From the NCBI GenBank assembly GCA_015272325.1, contig JACYLU010000011.1:246518-310517 (forward strand): a stretch of 64,000 bases of DNA, in the 5' to 3' direction. The DNA is from Synechococcales cyanobacterium C42_A2020_086 (lineage in GTDB: Bacteria > Cyanobacteriota > Cyanobacteriia > Elainellales > Elainellaceae). This document shows, in pieces, positions 8,675-17,629 of this stretch. How positions within the stretch are numbered: position 1 is the stretch's first letter; each line of letters opens with the position of its first letter. The translations under genes and the position numbers were made by a program. Under the pieces are notes generated by a model. The model was not told the DNA's origin and did not search any database. It saw only the letters and a list, made by a program, of their open reading frames with translations.

Positions 8675-9844
8675 ATGCGCGTGATTGGCTTAATGAGCGG
8701 CACATCGGTCGATGGTATTGACGCCGCCCTAGTGGAGATCTCAGGACCCCCAGATGACCTCCAGCTCCACCTGCTGCAAGGGCACACCTACCCCTATCCA
8801 CCAGCTCTGCGGACCCAAATTCTTGCAGTGTGTGCGGGTGCACCGCTGACCATGGCAGCCCTGGCCGAGCTAGATGATCAGATCGCAACCTGCTTTGCCG
8901 AGGCTGCGCTACAGGTGCAGACCCATTCGCCAGCCGAGCTGATTGGCTCCCATGGGCAGACGGTATTTCATCGTCCACCCGTGCCAAACAACGGTCACCG
9001 GCAGCTTGGCTATAGCTTGCAGCTCGGACGGGGAGCCTTAATTGCCCAGCTCACTGGCATTCCGACCGTCAGCAATTTTCGGGCGGCAGATATCGCCGTC
9101 GGTGGACAAGGCGCACCCCTAGTTCCTGCGGTGGATGTCTGCTTGCTACGCCACGACACCCTAGACCGCTGCGTGCAAAACATCGGCGGTATGGGCAACG
9201 TGGCTTACTTGCCGGCTCGCGGCCGTTCTGCAACAGCTGGGTCTGGGCCCACCTTCCTTGGATGGGATACGGGTCCCGGCAATGCGCTGCTGGATCTGGC
9301 AGTGCAGCACTTCTCTGGCGGCAGCCAAACCTTTGATCGCGATGGAGCCTGGGCTGCCCAAGGAACACCTTGTCAGGCGCTAGTACAGCAGTGGCTGCAA
9401 CAGGATTTCTTTCAACAGCCGCCCCCCAAATCGACCGGTCGCGAGTTGTTTGGTGAAGCCTACCTCGCTGAGTGTCTGCAAGCTGCAGAGACACAACACC
9501 TAAGCCCGGCAGATGTGCTGGCAACCTTGACCGAACTAACGGCTGCCTCCATCGCCGACAGCTACCGCCGATTTTTGCCACGCTTGCCCGATCAGGTATT
9601 GCTCTGTGGCGGCGGCAGTCGCAATCTCTATCTGCGGCAGCGGCTACAGGCTCAATTGGACCCCATTCCAGTCTGCACTACCGATGACATTGGCCTCAGC
9701 GCCGACTTTAAAGAAGCGATTGCCTTCGCCGTGCTGGCTTACTGGCGCTATCATCACTGTCCTGGTAATCTCCCGGAGGTCACTGGCGCTCGACAATCCG
9801 TTCTCTTAGGGGAAATTCACCTGGGTTCAGCCCAACGAGCGTGA
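8675..9844 (+). CDS. anmK: Anhydro-N-acetylmuramic acid kinase
   Basis: AnmK phosphorylates and opens 1,6-anhydro-MurNAc released during peptidoglycan turnover, giving MurNAc-6-phosphate for recycling. The 389-residue protein starts at ATG 8675, four bases after the ktrA stop; the frame extends into ktrA but the family begins with the motif seen here, [20 protein letters not shown]. Other family signatures are [29 protein letters not shown] (active-site region) and [14 protein letters not shown] near the C-terminus. No other muropeptide-recycling gene is nearby, so the link to K+ transport is positional only. Confidence 0.92.
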   Translation: MRVIGLMSGTSVDGIDAALVEISGPPDDLQLHLLQGHTYPYPPALRTQILAVCAGAPLTMAALAELDDQIATCFAEAALQVQTHSPAELIGSHGQTVFHRPPVPNNGHRQLGYSLQLGRGALIAQLTGIPTVSNFRAADIAVGGQGAPLVPAVDVCLLRHDTLDRCVQNIGGMGNVAYLPARGRSATAGSGPTFLGWDTGPGNALLDLAVQHFSGGSQTFDRDGAWAAQGTPCQALVQQWLQQDFFQQPPPKSTGRELFGEAYLAECLQAAETQHLSPADVLATLTELTAASIADSYRRFLPRLPDQVLLCGGGSRNLYLRQRLQAQLDPIPVCTTDDIGLSADFKEAIAFAVLAYWRYHHCPGNLPEVTGARQSVLLGEIHLGSAQRA

Positions 9845-9892
9845 TAGCATGAGGGGCGACTTGGACTCAGCAGATGCTGCACATGGGGCAGG

Positions 9893-10360
9893 ATGACAAG
9901 GACTCGTACGGTGACGCACAGCTTTTTACTCGAATCCGGACGATGGACGCTGCAAGGCAACTGGCTCGACCGGGACTCTATGCCAATTCTGGTCAGAGGT
10001 AAAATATTGGTTGCCTGGAGCCGTGACGACTGGTTCACCATGGTCACAAAACTGGTGTTTCCTGGTGCCGACCGCGACGAGATCTCCCTGAAGTATCGGG
10101 GACGGCTGAACTTGGGAGAGCGCCAATATACCTTTGTGCTACAGCACAGTTTGCTGGGGCGGGTCGAAGGCGAAGGCTGGATTGCTCCGGAATCTATTGT
10201 CCAGCGTTACTGGGTATTGGGCGACCGTCAGCGCCGCACCGGCTTTGAAACCCTGCACCAGCTCGGCAGCAAGCGCTACTGCCTTTCCAGCAGCATCATG
10301 GCAGGACATCACCTCACCAGTATGATGGAGGCAACCGTTGAGCGACAGCAGGAGAGCTGA
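9893..10360 (+). CDS. Small cyanobacterial protein of unknown function
   Basis: The 155-residue product is soluble, with no signal peptide and alternating beta-rich segments (SGRWTLQGNWLDRDSM, ILVAWSRDDWFTMVTKLVF, ISLKYRGRLNLGERQYTFVLQHS, RVEGEGWIAPESIVQRYWVLG). The pattern suggests a beta-barrel or lipocalin-like domain that handles a small ligand; this is inference from strand pattern only. Codon use matches the neighbours. It follows anmK by 48 bp and converges on the MDR oxidoreductase gene (8 bp between stops). I do not recognise the family. Confidence 0.75.
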   Translation: MTRTRTVTHSFLLESGRWTLQGNWLDRDSMPILVRGKILVAWSRDDWFTMVTKLVFPGADRDEISLKYRGRLNLGERQYTFVLQHSLLGRVEGEGWIAPESIVQRYWVLGDRQRRTGFETLHQLGSKRYCLSSSIMAGHHLTSMMEATVERQQES

Positions 10361-10368
10361 CCCTATCG

Positions 10369-11385
10369 TCAGATGCGGATAGCGGCTTTCCCGATCACCT
10401 GCCGCTGCTCGAGGTGGCAAATCGCTAAGGGCACTTCGCTGAGGCTGTAGTGCTGGTGGACGAAAGGAGATATCTTGCCTGCCATAATCAGCTCTCTCAA
10501 GGTGAGCAAATCGTCCTGGTTGGGGGCTGAGTTCAAACAAGCCACCCGGCGCTGACTCAGTCTAGAAATCCAAGGTCCGAGCAGCATGACCTGGAGAAAG
10601 CGAGCGGTGGAGCCACCAATTAGAACGTAGGTTCCCTCGGTCGCGAGCACTGGCAAATAGTCGAACACAGACCGATAGGCAGCAGCATCTAGGATCAGAT
10701 CATACCGCTGCCCGTTCCCTGGAATGTGAGTGTACTCCATGACGTGATCCGCACCGAGCGAACGCACCGCATCCATTTTGTGGGGGCTGCATACGGCTGT
10801 CACTTCGGCACCAAAGGCTTTAGCAATTTGCACGGCAAACGACCCTACACCGCCAGAGGCACCGTTGATCAACACCTTCTGCCCAGACTGAATCTGTCCC
10901 ACATCCCGTAACCCCTGCAACGCAGCAAGGGCGGCCTCAGGAACCGTTGCTGCTTCCTCGAAAGAGAGATTATCCGGCTTCAGGACCAATGCCGCCTCTG
11001 GAACACAGACATACTCAGCAAACGCACCGAAACCATACCTCGACAGATCGCCGAACACCTCATCCCCTAGCTGAAACTGCGTGACATCGTTACCTATGGC
11101 TGCAACCTGTCCTGCCACATCAGAGCCGAGAATCTGGATTTTGGGCTTGCGTAGCCCCCCAAACAGGAAGCGGAGCAGAAATGGCTCACCCCGCATCAGA
11201 TGCCAGTCACCTGCATTGACCGAGGCAGCATAAACACGCACTAGCACACCATGGTTGGGCACAGCGGGCTTGTCTATCTCTTTAAGGCTCAACACCGCTG
11301 CTGATCCGTATTCGGTCTGGACAATGGCGCGCATTTTGTCGTGCTGCTGCGGCTCTTGAGTCCAGGTAGGAGCATTGGCGATCAT
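10369..11385 (-). CDS. MDR-superfamily NAD(P)-dependent oxidoreductase
   Basis: The 338-residue protein belongs to the zinc-independent quinone oxidoreductase-like branch of the medium-chain dehydrogenases. It has an N-terminal GroES-like domain (VLVRVYAASVNAGDWHLMRGEP, then LGSDVAGQVAAIGNDVTQFQLGDEVFG) and a Rossmann domain with GQKVLINGASGGVGSFAVQIAKAFG. The catalytic-zinc Cys/His set of alcohol dehydrogenases is absent at the usual place. ATG 11385 is preceded by GGAG at eight bases; the frame extends 38 codons upstream but would cover the operator. It is divergent from a TetR regulator that probably controls it. The substrate is unknown; NADPH-dependent reduction of quinones or reactive enals is a family guess. 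Confidence 0.85.
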   Translation of the reverse strand: MIANAPTWTQEPQQHDKMRAIVQTEYGSAAVLSLKEIDKPAVPNHGVLVRVYAASVNAGDWHLMRGEPFLLRFLFGGLRKPKIQILGSDVAGQVAAIGNDVTQFQLGDEVFGDLSRYGFGAFAEYVCVPEAALVLKPDNLSFEEAATVPEAALAALQGLRDVGQIQSGQKVLINGASGGVGSFAVQIAKAFGAEVTAVCSPHKMDAVRSLGADHVMEYTHIPGNGQRYDLILDAAAYRSVFDYLPVLATEGTYVLIGGSTARFLQVMLLGPWISRLSQRRVACLNSAPNQDDLLTLRELIMAGKISPFVHQHYSLSEVPLAICHLEQRQVIGKAAIRI

Positions 11386-11476
11386 GATTGTTTCTCCAAA
11401 TGGTAAAAAACACGTGGGAAAGCATGCAAAGGATTGACTCAAGAGTGAGGCAGCCCCGTTGTTAACTGACAATATC

Positions 11477-11493
11477 AACTTACAGTGTAAGTT
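11477..11493. promoter_or_regulatory. 17-bp perfect palindrome, candidate TetR operator
   Basis: AACTTACA-G-TGTAAGTT is a perfect inverted repeat with 8-bp arms around a single G. It lies in the 173-bp divergent spacer between the MDR oxidoreductase (start 11385) and the tetR-family gene (start 11559). Size, symmetry and position are those of TetR-family operators, so mutual control of both genes is likely. Confidence 0.75.
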
Positions 11494-11558
11494 TGTCAAG
11501 ATAGAAGTGTATTAAGATCTTCTGGACTGCCCCTATCTGCTTCAGAATCGGTGCAGAG

Positions 11559-12251
11559 ATGGATTCAGAGTTGAAACAAGTCAGCTGTGATGGCCAAAAC
11601 GAGCAATCTCGACAGCCCGCCCCCTTGAATCGGGAACGGGTGCTGCGCGCCGCTCTCCGCTTGGCTGATGAGGGCGGCATTGAGTCGCTCTCTATGCGGA
11701 AGCTGGCTCAGAAACTAGGGGTTAAAGCGATGTCGCTGTATAACCACGTTGCCAATAAGGACGATGTGATCTCTGGCATTGTCGATATGGTGGTCAGCGA
11801 GATTGAGGTGCCTAGTCTAGAAACCGACTGGAAAACGGCGATGCGGCAGCGGGCCATCTCGGCTCATCAAGTGCTGCGGCGTCATCCTTGGGCGGCACTG
11901 GCGCTCATGTCTCGGGCAAATATTGGTCCAGCAATGTTGCGCTACGTGGATGCGACGCTGGGCTGTCTGCGGGAAGCCGGCTTCTCGTTTGAGATGGCCG
12001 ACCATGCGTGGAATGTAATTGACAGCCACATCTATGGATTTACCCTTCAGGAGCTGAATTTTCCATTTGAGGCAGCGGAGTATGCCGCAGTCGCAGAAGA
12101 CCACCTTTCCCTTATCCCAGCTGACCAGTACCCTTACCTCAATCAACTCGCGCATCACATCATTGAGGGGCATTACGATGGCATCCACAACTTCGAGTGG
12201 GGTCTAGATGTGATCCTCAACGGACTCGATGCCTGGCGAGACCAGCCGTGA
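11559..12251 (+). CDS. TetR-family transcriptional regulator
   Basis: The 230-residue protein has a TetR helix-turn-helix at about residues 25-75 (VLRAALRLADEGGIESLSM, then RKLAQKLGVKAMSLYNHVAN and KDDVI). The C-terminal part resembles the TetR_C ligand-binding domain of classical TetR-like members (PWAALALMSRANIGPAMLRY and HIIEGHYDGIHNFEWGLDVI). The first 24 residues are polar and poorly conserved. It is transcribed away from the MDR oxidoreductase, with a perfect palindrome between them, and would be expected to repress both until an unknown ligand binds. Confidence 0.9.
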   Translation: MDSELKQVSCDGQNEQSRQPAPLNRERVLRAALRLADEGGIESLSMRKLAQKLGVKAMSLYNHVANKDDVISGIVDMVVSEIEVPSLETDWKTAMRQRAISAHQVLRRHPWAALALMSRANIGPAMLRYVDATLGCLREAGFSFEMADHAWNVIDSHIYGFTLQELNFPFEAAEYAAVAEDHLSLIPADQYPYLNQLAHHIIEGHYDGIHNFEWGLDVILNGLDAWRDQP

Positions 12252-12362
12252 GGACAACCGTGAAGACTAGATTGCAGCGACGGAACGGTAACTTTTCGCC
12301 CAAGTCAGAGAGGACCATTCAAAAGACCGATCACCCGAGTCCACCCCACAGAGGTATGGATC

Positions 12363-13823
12363 TCATCGAGGGGTAGAAGAACGACTGACCGAAACTCGTC
12401 GAGTCTTGATTGGCGGCGGTGGAGGCGGCGGCAACTTGGGAAAGACCGGGTACTGAGGAGGCTGAGGGGGAGCTGAATATTGAGGAATTTTCATGCCTCG
12501 CAGTTCGTGCCAGCGCAAGCCAACGAGCACCGCCATGTACAGCATATAGCCCGGTTCTTCCATCTGGGTAAAGATAAATCCATGCAACAGGATGTTGATC
12601 ATTAAATACTTCGAGAACTGATCAGCGCAAAACTGGGTCCAGACGATGCCGCACATAAACAGAAACGCACCTAATCCAGCAATCCCTAGATCGCCCCAGA
12701 TGCCCGCCCAGCCAAAGAACGGCGAAAACATGCTGGAACGCGGTCCCAAGCGAGTTCCCCAGACCACATCCCATGTTTGTTGACTGACCGGATGGACTGT
12801 GGCACCGAAGGGTTTGAGGAGATCGCCATAGCGTTCTAGCATCCAACCGCCCAGCCGCCCGACGGTATGCCCTGGTCCCAAGCCAAAGAGGGTATGCCAA
12901 AACGATTCGTGATATGAAAGGATAATCCGAATTGAAGATAATTTGAGGACGGTGGCTTCTCCCTCTGGACCATACAGTTCCGGTTTAGCCCAGGTGTTGT
13001 AGCCGCGAAAGGCTTCCACGTTCTGCACGCACCACAAAAAGCCGAAGACCACAATTCCAATAATGATCACATATTGCAGCGTTTTGCGGATATCTTTCAG
13101 TTGCACCAACACCAGGAGTACTGCCGAAACCAGACAAACAAACATCACCTGCTTGGTTTCTGCAACCAGCACCTGAACCATAGACGCAAATATCACCGTA
13201 AAGCGCAGCCACGTCGGTGCTTTTTTGGCGCTAATGAAATAGTAAATGGCATAGGAAATAGAAACCGATGCACCAACAACGTGTCCTCCACCAGAAACAT
13301 AGAAAACGCCTTGAATATTGTCTTGAGGTAGCCCAAGACGAGCACTCACGCGAAGAATGCCGGCTTCAATCAAAAGCCATTGTGCCAGCGCTAAGGCGAT
13401 GTGAAAGACGGTGAACCCGAAAATCCAGTACTGGAATCGCTTTAGGTGCTGAGGTGCCATAGGAATCCACACCAGCGCCAGCAGAAACATAAACGGTTCC
13501 GCAAGCAGGATGAACTCTAGGATGACATTGATAACGCCAGCATTATTGACAAGAGCACTGGCCGCGATGGTGGCTAGGAATATGCCCAAACCCACCAGCA
13601 GCGCTTTGGAACTGGCAAGCTGGGTGCGGTTCTGGCCCGATGGCTGCATAATCACCCACCCAAAAGCAAGCGGCACCGTTGCGAAGTGCAGGAAGTTGAC
13701 CGCTGCAGGTGCTCCAAGCGTATCTAAAATGCGTGGAAAGAACGCAGTCGCAAAGGCAAGCAACAGCAGCATTGAGCTGCGAATGTAGGCTTTGGGTGGA
13801 TGCATCGTTGATTCTGAATACAT
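12363..13823 (-). CDS. O-antigen/exopolysaccharide polymerase-like (Wzy-type) membrane protein
   Basis: The 486-residue product has about ten to twelve hydrophobic segments and a large periplasmic loop (about residues 285-400, including LSYHESFWHTLFGLGPGHT), the arrangement of Wzy polymerases and WaaL ligases. Such proteins join lipid-linked repeat units on the outer face of the plasma membrane. ATG 13823, with GGAG just upstream, is chosen; the open frame upstream to 13970 would be Cys-rich and unlike the family. The C-terminal 45 residues are extraordinarily Pro-rich, with seven consecutive Pro near KLPPPPPPP, probably a cytoplasmic tail. It is the last gene of the 14-kb polysaccharide cluster. 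Confidence 0.75.
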   Translation of the reverse strand: MYSESTMHPPKAYIRSSMLLLLAFATAFFPRILDTLGAPAAVNFLHFATVPLAFGWVIMQPSGQNRTQLASSKALLVGLGIFLATIAASALVNNAGVINVILEFILLAEPFMFLLALVWIPMAPQHLKRFQYWIFGFTVFHIALALAQWLLIEAGILRVSARLGLPQDNIQGVFYVSGGGHVVGASVSISYAIYYFISAKKAPTWLRFTVIFASMVQVLVAETKQVMFVCLVSAVLLVLVQLKDIRKTLQYVIIIGIVVFGFLWCVQNVEAFRGYNTWAKPELYGPEGEATVLKLSSIRIILSYHESFWHTLFGLGPGHTVGRLGGWMLERYGDLLKPFGATVHPVSQQTWDVVWGTRLGPRSSMFSPFFGWAGIWGDLGIAGLGAFLFMCGIVWTQFCADQFSKYLMINILLHGFIFTQMEEPGYMLYMAVLVGLRWHELRGMKIPQYSAPPQPPQYPVFPKLPPPPPPPIKTRRVSVSRSSTPR

Positions 13824-13975
13824 GGTCTCCGAAGCAGTTGACAGGACAAAGCAGTGAGAGCGGCAATAGGGAGACACAGGGAGACAACCAAGGAGTTGTA
13901 GCGGCAGCCCAATAGAGACAAGCGGCAGACAGGGAACACAGAGGCCCATTGAGGCTGAGTAGCACTCCACAGCCG

Positions 13976-15184
13976 TTAGCCTGATGTCAGTCCATTCACT
14001 GATAAATCGCTGTAGATCGGACCCATGGCTTGGGCTTTAGAGTAGATATCCATCAAGCGTTGATAGTTACGCTCCGCGGTGTATTTGCGTTCAAATTCGA
14101 GCCGGGCTTCGCACCGCATCTGGGCAAGCTGCTCCGGATGGGACAGCAACCATTCCACTTTGGCAGCTAAATCTGCTGGATTACCGGGAGCAAAGTGCAG
14201 TCCAGTGCGTCCTGAATCTACAAGCTCGGCAATGGCTCCGATTTGAGCAGCAACGACGGGCGTACCTTTAGCGAAGGCTTCAACGGCGACCCGGCCAAAG
14301 GTTTCGTACCACTTGGAAGGAAAGACCACGAATTGAGCCTTGCCCATGAGGTCATACACCTCCGACATGGGTCGGCGTCCCAACCATTCGACCTGAGGCA
14401 GCGACTGAGCCGCAGCACGCACTTCGTCTGCTAGGGGGCCTTCGCCTACAATCTTGAGCGGCAGGGATTGCGGCAACTGCTTCCAGGCTTGCAGCAGGGT
14501 ATCCAGTCCTTTTTCCACCGAGAGTCGCCCTACAAACAGTGCGTAGCCGCCATCACCGGGTCCAGGACCTGGATCGGGATTCACAAAGTTAGGCTTGACG
14601 AGAATTTTCTCGGCGGGAAATCCAGCCTGAATAAACTTCTGGCGGGCAAATTCGGTCAAGGTGATGTATAAATCGACCTTGTCAAGCCAGGTTCTCAGTG
14701 CCCGGTGAATCGTAATCATCGAGGCGACGGCAGCACTAGCAACCGGACTCTCGCGGTAGCAGCCATGCACCACCCCTGGATAGGGAATCGCTTTTCCAAG
14801 GCAATCCTCACACACCTTTCCTTCCCGGAAAAATAGCGCATTTGGACAGAGTAATCGGTAGTTCCGCAAGGTTTGCACGATCGGAATGCCTTCTGCCCGA
14901 GCGGCATAATAAATTGAAGGAGAAATCAAGGGAAAGAAGTTTTGCACATGGACCAGATCGTAGTCCCCTTGGCGCAGCATTTGCCGCACGATGCCAAAAG
15001 ACTCCTGGGACCAGATCGTTCGGATTGCGAGCTGAGCAGGATTAAGGGCAGCAACGCGATCGTTATGTTCCTCATAAACATCAACTTGGTGCCCCATTTG
15101 GCGAAGTAACTGTTCTTCTGCTGCTCGTGATTCGTCTTCTCCACCTCTAATTTGATAGCCATTGTGTACGCTTAAGACGTGCAT
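13976..15184 (-). CDS. GT4-family glycosyltransferase
   Basis: The 402-residue protein is a GT-B fold enzyme: an N-terminal acceptor domain (MHVLSVHNGYQIRGGEDESR) and a C-terminal GT4 domain with GYALFVGRLSVEKGLDTLLQ and the donor-binding region YETFGRVAVEAFAKGTPVV, carrying the paired Glu residues of retaining GT4 enzymes. A cluster of cysteines (LLCPNALFFREGKVCEDCLG) at about residues 112-132 occurs in a subset of this family and may bind metal. Donor and acceptor cannot be read from sequence. It probably adds one sugar of the exopolysaccharide repeat unit on the cytoplasmic face. Confidence 0.88.
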   Translation of the reverse strand: MHVLSVHNGYQIRGGEDESRAAEEQLLRQMGHQVDVYEEHNDRVAALNPAQLAIRTIWSQESFGIVRQMLRQGDYDLVHVQNFFPLISPSIYYAARAEGIPIVQTLRNYRLLCPNALFFREGKVCEDCLGKAIPYPGVVHGCYRESPVASAAVASMITIHRALRTWLDKVDLYITLTEFARQKFIQAGFPAEKILVKPNFVNPDPGPGPGDGGYALFVGRLSVEKGLDTLLQAWKQLPQSLPLKIVGEGPLADEVRAAAQSLPQVEWLGRRPMSEVYDLMGKAQFVVFPSKWYETFGRVAVEAFAKGTPVVAAQIGAIAELVDSGRTGLHFAPGNPADLAAKVEWLLSHPEQLAQMRCEARLEFERKYTAERNYQRLMDIYSKAQAMGPIYSDLSVNGLTSG

Positions 15185-15214
15185 TTGCCATTCATCTCAC
15201 ATCTCCACTTCCCT

Positions 15215-16348
15215 TTACGGAGCAGAGAGTGAGGAATCCAGAATTTTTTCGTAAATTTGCGCCACCTGCTCTGCGGTGCGTTCCCACGAAAAGGCTTGGA
15301 CTCGTGACAAACCACGTTCAATCAGTAATTTACGATACGATGTCTCTTGCATCAATCGCTGCACAGCCTGCACCATTGCGTCAACATCCGTAGGATTGAC
15401 CAAAATACCCGCGTCACCGACTACCTCGGGCAATGAGGTTACATTCGAGGTGATCACAGGTGTACCGCAAGCCATTGCTTCTAGGATTGTGATGCCAAAC
15501 CCTTCATACAGCGAAGGTGACAGCAGCACATCGGCCGCATTGTAGAGTTGCGCTAGCGTAGCAGTATCGGGTTTACCCAAGTAACGGACGACCGAGGTTA
15601 GATTGTGAGCTGCAATAAAGTCCCGCTGCTCTTGGTTAAAATCTCCTCCGGCTTTGAGGAATTGTACGGGTAGCCCCTGGGCACAGAGGGCAGCCAGAAC
15701 CTTGAGCACCGTGAATACATTCTTGCGCGGTTGATTTGATCCCACATGCAGAAGACAAAAGCAATCAGGAGAGAGATGATAGTACTCTCGAATCGACTGC
15801 ACTTGCTCTGCAGAGAATCGAGTAAATTCAGCATCAAATCCATTCGGTACAGTCGTGAGATGACTAGCGGGAATATGGAGCAACCGCATGGCATCCTTAG
15901 CGGTGTAATCGGAAACCGTCACAATATGATCGGCTTTGCGAATGCCTTTGACTGAGTATTGCCAAATAGCCGTACTCACTGCGGAAACTCGAGCTTGATC
16001 GCTAATATTTTCAGGCTGGAGAAAGTTGATCAGATCATGACAAGTCACAACAACCGGCTTACCCGTTCCTGCAAGCCAGTATGCTAAATGACCATCACTG
16101 TGATCGGTAATATGAAACAGATCGACTGCTTGAGAGCGAGCGCGACGGGGGTGCTGCCAGTAGCGTCGGTAATATTTTTGTCCACCCCGCAGCCAAACAT
16201 TGCCCTGTCCTCGTGGGGTAGATTGAGGCTGCATTTCAATAATGTTCCAGGTGGGACGGACAGTCTTGAGTCCTCGAACTAGACCATCGGCATAGATATC
16301 CATGCTGAAGGAAATACCAGGCTCACGCCGCAGGATACCAATTCGCAT
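15215..16348 (-). CDS. GT4-family glycosyltransferase
   Basis: From ATG 16348 (MRIGILRREPGISFSMDIYA) the protein has 377 residues; this start lies eight bases after the stop of the upstream glycosyltransferase, whereas the longer ORF would overlap it. The mannosyltransferase-like pattern is clear: VVVTCHDLINFLQPENIS in the first domain, LLHVGSNQPRKNVFTVLKVL at the domain junction and the donor motif YEGFGITILEAMACGTPVI with TSLPEVVGDAG. The near contact with the next gene implies translational coupling. Confidence 0.88.
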   Translation of the reverse strand: MRIGILRREPGISFSMDIYADGLVRGLKTVRPTWNIIEMQPQSTPRGQGNVWLRGGQKYYRRYWQHPRRARSQAVDLFHITDHSDGHLAYWLAGTGKPVVVTCHDLINFLQPENISDQARVSAVSTAIWQYSVKGIRKADHIVTVSDYTAKDAMRLLHIPASHLTTVPNGFDAEFTRFSAEQVQSIREYYHLSPDCFCLLHVGSNQPRKNVFTVLKVLAALCAQGLPVQFLKAGGDFNQEQRDFIAAHNLTSVVRYLGKPDTATLAQLYNAADVLLSPSLYEGFGITILEAMACGTPVITSNVTSLPEVVGDAGILVNPTDVDAMVQAVQRLMQETSYRKLLIERGLSRVQAFSWERTAEQVAQIYEKILDSSLSAP

Positions 16349-16356
16349 AGCGTTCT

Positions 16357-17559
16357 CTACTTCGTAGGATTGAGCAGTTCCGACCATTGCGCGACAAGGC
16401 GCTCAGCAATGCGTTCGTGGGTGTAGTGCGCCTCAACCCGAGCGATGCCGTACTGCTTGATCTCCTGATGCCAGTCTGGATCCTCAATCATGCGCTCCAA
16501 AATCACCGCCAAGGCTTCGGAGTGCCCTTCTGGAAACACTAAATCCGAACGACCGATTACATTAGGAATCTCGCCACAGGTGGAACCGACCACCGGAACT
16601 CCCATCGACATCGCTTCGATCAGCACATGACCAAACTGCTCTTTCCAGGTGGAAATTGTGCGTGAGGGCAACACCAGCACATCAAAGCGGCTCATCTCTT
16701 GCGGCACATCAGCATGGGGAACCTTTCCTTTCCAGGTAATTAGGTCGCTAATGTTCCATTTCTCGGCTTCTTGGCGCAGAATGGCCTCATCCTGCCCCGA
16801 GCCACAGAGAATCAAACGAAACTGTAGCCCCCGTTCACGGAGCTGGCGAGCGGCAGCAAACAGCAAATCCACGCCCTTTTCGTACACCAATCGCCCCATA
16901 TAGCCAATGCGAAATTCGGTTTCCGGCTCACGAACGGGAGCAGCTGCAAACAGGTTGCGGTCTACCCCCATTTGAGGCATGACTTCGATGGGTCCGGTGT
17001 AGCCCCATTGGCGCAGAAGCTGCTTGCCGTCTTGGTTGCCAGCAATGATCAGTTTTGCAGTATTCAGCACAAACTGCATCAACCAGTGCCGCAGGGGCGA
17101 GAAGCGACGATCTAGATTCTCCCAGCCAAACACCACCAGTGGCTTGCCCAACAGCCGAGCGACGATGGCCATCTGGACCGTGGAGAGGGAGAACACCTCT
17201 TCTTCAACATGCAGAATATCCGGGCGAAACTGCCGGATCGCCTGTAGGGTGGACCAGAGTGAATAGAGATAGGCTCCGGTTTTGCCGTTAAAGAACACCT
17301 GAGCTGGGTAGTAGCGAATCTCGGGATAGGGCTGCTCTAGGTCAAATCGCTTTTTCCAGCTTTGCGCCTGCCAGCGACCTGGAACTAGCAAGCCGAGGGT
17401 TGCCTGTCCGGATTGGGCAATGGCAGCTAGTTTACCCTGGTTGACGCCGACCACATAAGTATGGCTGACGAACAGCACGCGCAGGGGCGGCTGATGAGTA
17501 GAAGTGATTTCAGGTTCGGCTTCAGACGTAGGGATCGATTCAATCTTGGTAGCAACCAT
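16357..17559 (-). CDS. GT4-family glycosyltransferase
   Basis: The 400-residue GT-B enzyme has the donor-site motif FGHVLIEAMSMGVPVVGST and GEIPNVIG, and the linker motif IGYMGRLVYEKGVDLLFAAA. The first 30 residues are polar and Thr/Glu-rich before the fold begins at LRVLFVSHTYVVGVNQGK. The HVEEEVFSLSTVQMAI segment resembles fucosyl/mannosyl GT4 relatives, but specificity cannot be assigned. It is followed after eight bases by the next GT4 gene. Confidence 0.88.
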   Translation of the reverse strand: MVATKIESIPTSEAEPEITSTHQPPLRVLFVSHTYVVGVNQGKLAAIAQSGQATLGLLVPGRWQAQSWKKRFDLEQPYPEIRYYPAQVFFNGKTGAYLYSLWSTLQAIRQFRPDILHVEEEVFSLSTVQMAIVARLLGKPLVVFGWENLDRRFSPLRHWLMQFVLNTAKLIIAGNQDGKQLLRQWGYTGPIEVMPQMGVDRNLFAAAPVREPETEFRIGYMGRLVYEKGVDLLFAAARQLRERGLQFRLILCGSGQDEAILRQEAEKWNISDLITWKGKVPHADVPQEMSRFDVLVLPSRTISTWKEQFGHVLIEAMSMGVPVVGSTCGEIPNVIGRSDLVFPEGHSEALAVILERMIEDPDWHQEIKQYGIARVEAHYTHERIAERLVAQWSELLNPTK

Positions 17560-17629
17560 GAAGTTCTCCTAACTGGGCAGGTGAAGGGATGGCAGGATGG
17601 GATGGTTTGTTCTGGTTAGTTTGTTCTGG

